The translations under genes were made by a program, and so were the position numbers. 5,166 nucleotides of DNA from Dehalococcoidia bacterium (lineage in GTDB: Bacteria > Chloroflexota > Dehalococcoidia > UBA6926), in the NCBI GenBank assembly GCA_030754805.1, contig JASLZO010000094.1, positions 1 through 5,166 of the forward strand, given 5' to 3'. The notes under the pieces are model-generated. The model was not told the DNA's origin. It saw nothing but the letters and a program-made list of their open reading frames with translations, and did no database searches. Every line of letters starts with the position of its first letter. The stretch's first letter is position 1. This document shows positions 1 through 5,166 of this stretch, one piece after another.

Positions 1-25
1 AATGGGGCCGATCCAATAAGAGGTT

Positions 26-30
26 GGAGG
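26..30 (+). promoter_or_regulatory. Ribosome-binding site of the small lipoprotein-like ORF
   Basis: GGAGG lies 9 nt upstream of the ATG at 40. It is a near-consensus Shine-Dalgarno sequence and the main reason to believe that the short frame starting at 40 is, or was, a real gene rather than a chance ORF. Confidence 0.5.
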
Positions 31-39
31 AAAGACCTG

Positions 40-217
40 ATGAAGGAACTACTCGTCCCGGCGGCCCTCGCGACCGCAGTCATCGTGCTGGCATGCTGAT
101 CTTCGTGGACGGAGAGGCAATGGTTTGTTCCATACGGCTCAGCTCGACGGCACCAGCCCGATGGTGACGATCGAAGGCCTACAGGAGTTGGCCAAATTGG
201 TCGCGGGCCGTCTGTAG
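40..217 (+). pseudogene. Small lipoprotein-like ORF, apparently frameshifted
   Basis: The ATG at 40 has a good Shine-Dalgarno sequence and opens a 19-residue peptide, MKELLVPAALATAVIVLAC, that stops at TGA 97-99. It resembles a complete type II (lipoprotein) signal peptide: one Lys after Met, a hydrophobic core, and a lipobox-like VLAC ending on the Cys. In the next frame (codons in register with 101) the sequence is open from 44 to the TAG at 215-217. That frame ends in a credible protein tail, with LDGTSPMVTIEG followed by an amphipathic LQELAKLVAGRL. ATG-to-TAG is 178 nt, one base more than 59 codons, so one extra base near 97 would account for the break. The mature part would be only about 40 residues, so it may instead be the two ends of a larger gene after an internal deletion. 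I recognise no family. The alternatives are chance, a sequencing indel, or a real 19-residue peptide. The frame is also open upstream of 40 to the window edge. Confidence 0.33.
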
Positions 218-246
218 AACGAATCGGCTCGCGCGAGGGGGCAAGA

Positions 247-279
247 AACGGCCCGCTGGGCAATCCCCGGCGGGCCGTT
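247..279 (-). terminator. Strong intergenic hairpin, probable terminator of the crotonase gene
   Basis: AACGGCCCGC (247-256) pairs perfectly with GCGGGCCGTT (270-279). The stem continues inward through one T-G wobble (257/269) and three G-C pairs (258-260 with 266-268), leaving a 5-nt loop at 261-265. That gives a 14-pair, very GC-rich stem. Read on the minus strand, the 3' arm runs into GTTTCTTGCC, a short interrupted T-tract typical of intrinsic terminators in high-GC genomes. It lies 40 bp past the crotonase stop codon. On the plus strand it follows the TAG at 217 but has no T-run, so termination there would be weaker or factor-assisted. It probably insulates the two convergent units. Confidence 0.78.
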
Positions 280-319
280 CGATGTCATCGAGCGGACAAG
301 GCGAATGCGAACCGCGAAA

Positions 320-1201
320 CTAGCGCGATGCTCTGGGCCCGAAGGGCTCCGGCTGGAACGGCTCGTCACGGACCTGGATGTACGACCGTAATCCGCCGTT
401 CTTCCGCGCATCGTCCAGGTGGCGCTTGTAGTCCTCACGTTGCGAGGCATGGGCGAAGGCAGAGAGTTCTGCTCCGAGCGTCCACGCTTTGTGGAGGCCC
501 ATCATCTCGAGGCCCATCGTGGCGACCGCTAGGTTGATCTTGACCGTCTCTGGAGACACCAACGCAATGCGCTCTACGATCTGGAAGCTCTCGTCGATGA
601 GGTCGTCATGGGGCACGACCTTGTTGACGAGACCGATGCGAAGCGCTTCCTGTGCATCGATGTGGTCGCCGGTGAGCGCGTACCGCAAGGCGTTCTTGTA
701 GCCGGCGAGGAGCACCCAGATGAAGTTCGTGTTCGAGATCATCCGTACTTCCGGCTGGCCGAATACGGCCTGCTCGGAGGCGATTGTCATGTGACAGGTC
801 AGCGCGAGCCACGATGCGGCTCCGAGGCACCAACCGTTCACGGCGGAGATGATTGGCTTCGGATACTCCCAGCGGTGGAGTTGCGCCTCCATGCTGTTGC
901 GGTCACGGGTGCGTGTGCCGTCGAGATATTCCGCGATGGAGGAATCTTCCGGGATCCCGTAGGGCCACACAGTCTCGCCACCACGACCACCACCCGCCAT
1001 ATTGGCGCCGGCGGAGAACGCGCGGCCTGCACCTGTTAGCACGACCGCCCGCACCTCCGGATCCTGTTCCGCGTCGTCTAACGCGGCGCGCAGGTCCTTC
1101 TGGAGTTCTTGACTGAGTGAGTTCATCGCCTCCGGACGGTTGAGCGTGATTAGCACGCCCCCGCGCTGCTTCTCGTACAAGATGTTCTCGTAGTCCACCA
1201 T
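320..1201 (-). CDS. Enoyl-CoA hydratase/isomerase (crotonase) family protein
   Basis: This 293-residue cytoplasmic protein is of crotonase-superfamily length (about 260-290) with a modest C-terminal extension. The family stabilises acyl-CoA enolate or oxyanion intermediates in hydration, isomerisation or hydrolysis. The N-terminal strand VLITLNRPEAMNSLS (16-30) is typical. The first oxyanion-hole segment is AFSAGAN (61-67) and the second is NGWCLGAASWLAL (122-134). FGQPE (147-151) supplies Glu151, equivalent to Glu164 of rat mitochondrial hydratase. The Glu144 position, 20 residues earlier, is Trp131. The usual GGG of the second loop is GAA (127-129). LTGDHIDAQEALRIGLVNKVVP (176-197) is the conserved segment after the active site. 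A loop at 69-105 is Gly-rich, then acidic. Missing Glu144 argues against a standard hydratase. An isomerase, or a hydrolase or other crotonase activity, is as likely, and the substrate is unknown. ATG 1201 is supported by its Shine-Dalgarno sequence. The gene stands alone, divergent from the MFS gene. Confidence 0.93.
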   Translation of the reverse strand: MVDYENILYEKQRGGVLITLNRPEAMNSLSQELQKDLRAALDDAEQDPEVRAVVLTGAGRAFSAGANMAGGGRGGETVWPYGIPEDSSIAEYLDGTRTRDRNSMEAQLHRWEYPKPIISAVNGWCLGAASWLALTCHMTIASEQAVFGQPEVRMISNTNFIWVLLAGYKNALRYALTGDHIDAQEALRIGLVNKVVPHDDLIDESFQIVERIALVSPETVKINLAVATMGLEMMGLHKAWTLGAELSAFAHASQREDYKRHLDDARKNGGLRSYIQVRDEPFQPEPFGPRASR

Positions 1202-1330
1202 GCGTTTTCTCCCCCCACTCGTTGGTTGCGATCTCGCAAGAGTTCACCGTAACCGTCAGCCCCGGGCCCACGTTTAGCTATCCTCACTGGCACTTGCGGG
1301 TATCCGAATCCAACTTCCTCGAACTCGGGA
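1202..1330. promoter_or_regulatory. Divergent intergenic spacer, expected promoter region for both directions
   Basis: This 129-bp stretch separates two genes transcribed away from each other, so it must carry the start signals for the crotonase gene and for the MFS-amidohydrolase pair unless those genes use distant promoters. TTGCGA and TCGCAA (1226-1231 and 1234-1239) form a 6-bp inverted repeat with a 2-bp spacer, a possible dimeric-regulator site. I found no -35/-10 pair with good spacing in either direction. The TA-rich TTTAGCTAT (1273-1281) is the only AT-rich element that could be a -10. Confidence 0.45.
1209..1216 (-). promoter_or_regulatory. Ribosome-binding site of the crotonase gene
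   Basis: On the minus strand this reads GGGGGGAG and lies 7 nt before the ATG at 1201. It fixes the start at MVDYEN, which also matches where crotonase-family proteins normally begin. Confidence 0.7.
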
Positions 1331-2623
1331 ATGATAATGCCAGACCGGATAGGCATGTTCCGCGCACTCCGTCACCGGGACTTCCGTCTCTACTGGTTGG
1401 GCTTCGTGAGCGCGGTCTCCGGTATGCAGATATTCATCGTTGCCCAGGCGTGGCTGATTTTCGACCTGACGGGGTCGGCGCTCGATCTCGGGTTGCTAGG
1501 ACTGGCTCGAGCCGCGCCCGCCGTAGTCCTGGGCTTGGCCGGCGGTGTGATTGCGGACAAGATCGACCAACGCCGGCTGATCATGGTGACGAGCACGATT
1601 ACGGGGGCGTTGTATGCGGTGATGGCAACGCTCACGGTGATCGGGATCGTTGAGGTCTGGCATATCCTAGCGACCACTTTTCTGGTCGCCGGGGTGCAAG
1701 CTGTGGACCAGCCTTCTCGATCGGCGATCTTCCCCCACCTCATCGACCGACGGGACCTGACACGGGCTGTTGGGATGAACTCGACGATCCATCCGGGGAC
1801 ACGGATCTATGGACCGATCATCGCGGGCCTCATGATCGACTTCATCGGGACCCCAAGATTTGGAGCCGGTATCGCCATCTACGTTGCGGGATTCACTTAC
1901 CTGATATTCACTTACATGATGTACCGCGTTCGAGTTCCTGAGGGCATCCAGCGGGCGTCTGGAGGCAGTGCCTTCCAAGACTTGAAAGACGGGATGTCAT
2001 TCATCCGGACGACGCATCTGTTCCGGCTATTCATCGCGATGAGCTTCGTGCATGCGGCGTTCGGGATGGCACACGTCACGATCCTGCCAGTGTTCGCCGA
2101 GAAGTTGACCGGCGAAGCGACCGGCTCCGCCCTTGCGCTCCTGTTTTCCGCGACCGGCTTGGGAGGGCTCATAGGCGCCATCGTGGGCGGGTCCCTTGCG
2201 AGCGTCCGACACCGCGGATGGCTTGTCATTGGGGGCGGCGGGAGCTTCGGAACGCTCCTCATGGCCTTTGCGTTCGCTCCCATCTACGCGGTGGCGGTAG
2301 CGTTCGAACTGTTGGCATCGATCGCGAACCAAGTGTTTATGGTGGTTGCGCAGAGCGCCCTTCATGCACAGGTACCGGACGAGTTGCGTGGGCGGGTCAT
2401 GGGGGTCTGGGGGCTGACGCACTCCCTCCTGCAGCCGATCGGCGGGCTGGGAATGGGTGCGGCGACCGGGGGACTCGGGGCGCGGGCTGTCACGGCGGCT
2501 GGCGGAGGCGTCATCATCGTGTTCGCGATGCTTGTTGGCCGCAGCCGAGAAGTCCGTTTTCTGGGGACTACCGAGACGCCAACGGTTTCCGTTTCGCCTC
2601 CGCGCGAGCCGACTCGCGTCTAA
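1331..2623 (+). CDS. MFS transporter, EntS/MFS_3-like (probable efflux carrier)
   Basis: This 430-residue integral inner-membrane protein shows about 12 hydrophobic segments, the first near 21-45 and the last near 388-403. RHRDFRLYWLG (14-24) is the typical cytoplasmic start of the EntS/MFS_3 group. GGVIADKIDQRR (71-82) is the loop 2-3 motif A. VDQPSRSAIFPHLIDRRDL (125-143) followed by GMNSTIHPGTRIYGP (148-162) is the family's TM4-5 block. VPDELRGRVMGVWGL (348-362) is its second-half signature. Relatives include siderophore and drug exporters, so export driven by the proton gradient is the default guess, and the substrate is unknown. Coordinates give the longest frame. The ATG at 1337 is the likelier start because CGGGA (1326-1330) lies 6 nt before it but touches the ATG at 1331; ATG 1355 is also possible. 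The amidohydrolase follows after 27 bp on the same strand, suggesting one operon. The last 25 residues are a polar, Pro/Thr-rich tail. Confidence 0.93.
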   Translation: MIMPDRIGMFRALRHRDFRLYWLGFVSAVSGMQIFIVAQAWLIFDLTGSALDLGLLGLARAAPAVVLGLAGGVIADKIDQRRLIMVTSTITGALYAVMATLTVIGIVEVWHILATTFLVAGVQAVDQPSRSAIFPHLIDRRDLTRAVGMNSTIHPGTRIYGPIIAGLMIDFIGTPRFGAGIAIYVAGFTYLIFTYMMYRVRVPEGIQRASGGSAFQDLKDGMSFIRTTHLFRLFIAMSFVHAAFGMAHVTILPVFAEKLTGEATGSALALLFSATGLGGLIGAIVGGSLASVRHRGWLVIGGGGSFGTLLMAFAFAPIYAVAVAFELLASIANQVFMVVAQSALHAQVPDELRGRVMGVWGLTHSLLQPIGGLGMGAATGGLGARAVTAAGGGVIIVFAMLVGRSREVRFLGTTETPTVSVSPPREPTRV

Positions 2624-2650
2624 GGGGCGAATGGGCTTCAGAACGACCAA

Positions 2651-4279
2651 ATGGTGACTCGACGGAGCCGGATCTTCCGGAATGCAGGCGGGATCATCAC
2701 CATGGTCGGTGACGTGGCCCCGACCCTCGATACTAAGTCCAGGGCAATCTGGACCGAAGATGGCCGTATAAGGGCGTTGGGTGGGGAGGATGAGATCCGC
2801 CGGGCGTCACCCACGGGGGCCGAAATGGTCGACCTTGCGGGCGCCGTCGTCATGCCTGGCCTCATCGATTCCCACGCACACTTGTTGCAGACGGGGCTCG
2901 GATGGTCGCGCGTTTCCCTCGCCGACGCGAGGTCGATAGACGACATTGTTCAGGCGATCGCTGAACGGGTTCGGGCGACCCCGGACGGGGACTGGATCCA
3001 ATGCTCTTCTCGCTGGCACGAGACCCGGCTTCGAGAAGGCCGTCTCCCAACCGTCGAGGAACTCGACCGTGCGGCTCCGCGTCACCCCGTCTATTTGCCC
3101 AGAGGTGGGCACGTGGTCGTCACGAACCACATCGGGTTGGAGCTAGCAGGAATCACCGCAAGTGATACTGACCCCGAGGGTGGCCAGTTCGTCCGCGACG
3201 GCGAGAGAAAGTTGACGGGAATGCTGCTCGAGGCCCCCGCATTTCGGAGACTGACCCGCTTGTTGCCCCAGGCGACGGAGGAAGACCGGCAGGCAGCGCT
3301 CCAGGAAGCGGGGACGGCGTTCAGTCGGTCCGGCATCACCTCGGTCCGAGAGCCGGGGCTCGACGTAGCAGGCGTGAAGGCCTACCAGACCGCGGTGGAC
3401 CGCGATCATCCGATTCGTACGAGCCTCATGTGGCGCGTCGATCTCGGGCAGACGGACGATGAGCGAACCGAATGGTTGGAGCAACTCGGACCAGCTCCGG
3501 GTGTTCAGAACGATGGATGGCCGGAGGTCTGGGGTCTGAAGATCACTTTGGATGGCGGCGTCGAGGGAGGGTACTTTAAAGAAGGCTACGCGAACGACCC
3601 TCAACAACACGGGTTTCCGCTGACGAGCCAGGAGAGCCTCAATAAATTCGTTCAGAGGGCACACACTTTCGGCTGGCGGATCGGCATCCACGTCGTCGGC
3701 GACGCCGCGATGGACATGGCGCTGATAGCGTTCGAAGGAGCAGGCCCTACGGAACAGGTCGTCAGGCGGGGTCACGTCCTCGAGCACGCATTCGTGCCGC
3801 CGCCGGGGGGGATCGAGCGAACCAGGCGCCTTGGTCTCGGGGTCACTCTCCAGCACGCCTTGGTTTACAGCCTTGGTGGGAACATGCGCACCTACTGGGG
3901 AGAGGAGAGAGCTGCCAACTGTACCCCGACCCGGGAGTGGGTCGACTCCGGTGTCGCCGTGGGCGCGGGGACGGACACACCTGTCACGGACTTCGATCCC
4001 TGGTTGAACATCTTCGGTTTCATGACGCGGGAAACTGATGTCGCCGGGGTTCTCGGGCCCGAACATAGGATTACAGCCGCGGAAGCGTTGCGGATGTACA
4101 CGACCGGTTCGGCCAAGATCCTCGGTGCAGGGAACGTGGTCGGGTCCCTCGAACCGGGCAAACTCGCCGACTTCATTTGTCTGGACCGCGACCCGCTCTC
4201 GGCGGCACCGGACGAGGTCCGCGCCACCCGAGTGCTACGTACGGTCGTGGGTGGACGCGCCGTTCATTCAATTGGTTGA
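2651..4279 (+). CDS. YtcJ-like amidohydrolase (amidohydrolase family 3)
   Basis: This 542-residue protein of normal YtcJ/NfdA-type length has no signal peptide and is presumably cytoplasmic. The family uses bound metal to hydrolyse amide-type or related bonds; N-substituted formamide deformylase is one characterised member. The N-terminal beta-domain has RIFRNAGGIITM (7-18) and DGRIRALG (37-44). PGLIDSHAHLL (69-79) gives the HxH metal ligands His75 and His77. PVYLPRGGHVVVTNHIGLELAGI (146-168) is a family hallmark. Lys297 sits in LKITLDGG (296-303), His347 in GIHVVGDAA (345-353) and His379 in VLEHAF (376-381). Asp442 in AGTDTPV (439-445) is the expected metal or catalytic Asp. The C-terminal SLEPGKLADFICLDRDPL (499-516) closes the beta-domain. 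All core ligands are present, so it should be active; the substrate is unknown. The ATG at 2651 lacks a clear Shine-Dalgarno sequence; the only strong purine run (2622-2627) is too far away, so coupling to the upstream gene is plausible. Its end overlaps the convergent MFS gene by 16 bp. Confidence 0.95.
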   Translation: MVTRRSRIFRNAGGIITMVGDVAPTLDTKSRAIWTEDGRIRALGGEDEIRRASPTGAEMVDLAGAVVMPGLIDSHAHLLQTGLGWSRVSLADARSIDDIVQAIAERVRATPDGDWIQCSSRWHETRLREGRLPTVEELDRAAPRHPVYLPRGGHVVVTNHIGLELAGITASDTDPEGGQFVRDGERKLTGMLLEAPAFRRLTRLLPQATEEDRQAALQEAGTAFSRSGITSVREPGLDVAGVKAYQTAVDRDHPIRTSLMWRVDLGQTDDERTEWLEQLGPAPGVQNDGWPEVWGLKITLDGGVEGGYFKEGYANDPQQHGFPLTSQESLNKFVQRAHTFGWRIGIHVVGDAAMDMALIAFEGAGPTEQVVRRGHVLEHAFVPPPGGIERTRRLGLGVTLQHALVYSLGGNMRTYWGEERAANCTPTREWVDSGVAVGAGTDTPVTDFDPWLNIFGFMTRETDVAGVLGPEHRITAAEALRMYTTGSAKILGAGNVVGSLEPGKLADFICLDRDPLSAAPDEVRATRVLRTVVGGRAVHSIG

Positions 4280-5166
4280 TCGCCTCGGAGCGTCGAAACA
4301 GCCGATCTCGTCTTTGGGGGCCGCAACGCTAGGGCGGTAATCATCCCCACGGAATTCAGCGCCGCTAACACGCCGAACGCCGTGGCGTAGGAGCCGGTCG
4401 CGTCAGCGATCACGCCTGTCAGCACGGGCGCGGACATCGTCAGGCCGTACTGGACCGAGTTCGCTGTCCCACGGATCGATGCGTACGCGGTCCGGCCGAA
4501 GTACGAGGCAGGTAACGCGGCGCTCAATGGCCGCAATCCGCCGAACCCTGTCCCGAAGATGACTGAGTACAGGATGAAATGCCACATCGCCGTGGCCTGG
4601 ACCAACACGAGAAGCCCAACCGTCTGAAGCAGGAGCGACATGATGACCAACAGGCGCATGTCGTACCGGTCCCCGAGCCACCCAAACACCAACCGGCCCG
4701 GGATGCTTAGGAGCGTCATCGTGCCCAGGACCGCTGCGGCGGTGGCCGGTTCGTGTCCGGACTCGATCAGAAAGGGGATTTGGTGCAAGCCTATCGCGGG
4801 AGTAACCATGAACCCTAGGCTGAGCGTTACCGTGAGGAGCCAAAAAGCCGGCGTTCGTAGTGCCTCACGCAACCCGAATTCTGGCTCGGACGTTGTCTGG
4901 GCAGGCGCCGATGGTGCGGCCGGGGATCCATCGCGTATGTCCCCGTCAGGTAGTAGCCCGTAACGCTCCGGCTGGTGGCGAAGGAGCAGCGCTAGGGGCA
5001 TACCAACCACCCAGATCAGCACGCCCGCCACGACCGCCGACCATCTCCATCCCCAAAGATTCACGGTCGTCACGATGATCAACGGCCAGACGATTCCGCC
5101 AGGGCCCCAGCCCGTGGCGGCGATTCCCAGCGCGGTGCTGCGCCTGCGAACGAACCAGTTCGCGAC
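4264..5166 (-). CDS. MFS transporter, oxalate/formate antiporter (OFA)-like, 5'-truncated by the window edge
   Basis: The frame is open to the window edge, so 300 C-terminal residues are visible and roughly 100-120 N-terminal ones (about TM1-4) are missing. A TTG at 5082 could be mistaken for the start, but the 28 codons before it read WFVRRRSTALGIAATGWGPGG (visible residues 4-24), the conserved TM4-TM5 block of OFA/monocarboxylate-type MFS carriers, so translation begins outside. Then come GWRW (39-42), the central-loop PERYGLLPDGD (66-76) typical of OFA relatives, and the second-half motif A GRLVFGWLGDR (157-167). SYFGRTAYASIRGTANS (221-237) is the matching TM10-11 loop. About eight transmembrane segments remain. 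The family moves organic anions such as oxalate/formate or monocarboxylates across the inner membrane; the substrate here is unknown. It ends in TGA (TCA at 4264-4266 on the plus strand), inside the amidohydrolase gene. Confidence 0.92.
   Translation of the reverse strand, partial: VANWFVRRRSTALGIAATGWGPGGIVWPLIIVTTVNLWGWRWSAVVAGVLIWVVGMPLALLLRHQPERYGLLPDGDIRDGSPAAPSAPAQTTSEPEFGLREALRTPAFWLLTVTLSLGFMVTPAIGLHQIPFLIESGHEPATAAAVLGTMTLLSIPGRLVFGWLGDRYDMRLLVIMSLLLQTVGLLVLVQATAMWHFILYSVIFGTGFGGLRPLSAALPASYFGRTAYASIRGTANSVQYGLTMSAPVLTGVIADATGSYATAFGVLAALNSVGMITALALRPPKTRSAVSTLRGDQPIE

Noticed and set aside
97..99. TGA as a selenocysteine or readthrough codon in the small ORF
   Set aside because: The in-frame continuation (SSWTERQWF and on) does not look protein-like, no selenocysteine insertion hairpin is apparent, and the shifted frame gives the better tail.
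247..279. Hairpin as an attachment site, REP element or CRISPR repeat
   Set aside because: Only one copy is present in the window, and its position 40 bp past a stop codon with a following T-rich stretch on the minus strand is explained by a terminator.
608..1039. Plus-strand open frame (143 codons) inside the crotonase gene
   Set aside because: It is antisense to the conserved crotonase core, and its Cys/Arg-rich translation resembles no family.
2027..2650. Minus-strand open frame (207 codons) opposite the MFS gene
   Set aside because: It is antisense to transmembrane segments and motifs of a clear MFS protein, has a low-complexity charged translation, and is not supported by a domain or spacing.
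3143..4066. Long minus-strand open frame (307 codons) opposite the amidohydrolase
   Set aside because: It lies wholly antisense to a gene with a full set of amidohydrolase motifs. Its translation is rich in Arg and Pro with no recognisable domain, as expected of a high-GC shadow frame.
4264..5082. Treating the TTG at 5082 as the true start of the second MFS gene
   Set aside because: The frame stays open to the window edge, and the preceding 28 codons encode the conserved WFVRRR...GWGPGG block, so the start is outside the window.

Overview
The window is high-GC (low 60s percent by eye) bacterial chromosomal DNA with tightly packed metabolic and transport genes. No tRNA, rRNA, CRISPR array, insertion sequence, integrase or phage gene is visible. 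Gene content (crotonase, YtcJ-type amidohydrolase, two MFS carriers) and GC-rich third positions fit an environmental heterotroph rich in paralogous catabolic enzymes. Dehalococcoidia/SAR202-like Chloroflexota, actinobacteria or proteobacteria are all possible. The taxonomic guess is weak and rests on style, not on a marker gene.

Layout. Bases 1-217 (+) hold a small, apparently frameshifted reading frame: a good ribosome-binding site and a lipoprotein-like signal peptide end abruptly at a TGA, and a plausible C-terminal tail follows one frame over. A strong hairpin (247-279) separates it from a minus-strand crotonase-fold gene (320-1201). A 129-bp divergent spacer (1202-1330) then leads into a plus-strand pair: an EntS/MFS_3-type major facilitator (1331-2623) and, 27 bp later, a YtcJ-like amidohydrolase (2651-4279). 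The last gene (4264-5166, minus) is a second MFS carrier, of the oxalate/formate-antiporter (OFA/MCT-like) type. Its 5' end lies beyond the window, and its 3' end overlaps the amidohydrolase tail-to-tail by 16 bp.

How the genes may work together (inference). The transporter and amidohydrolase look like one operon: a carrier plus a cytoplasmic metal hydrolase that splits an amide-like or related bond. The convergent OFA-type carrier could import or exchange an organic-acid substrate or product. The crotonase-like enzyme, which lacks one of the two classical hydratase glutamates, could act on an acyl-CoA derived from it. No substrate can be named from sequence alone.

Nothing here is convincingly a new biological system. 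The most useful leads are the broken or frameshifted lipoprotein-like ORF, the Glu-to-Trp change in the crotonase active site, and the hydrolase bracketed by two different MFS families with an overlapping convergent 3' end.
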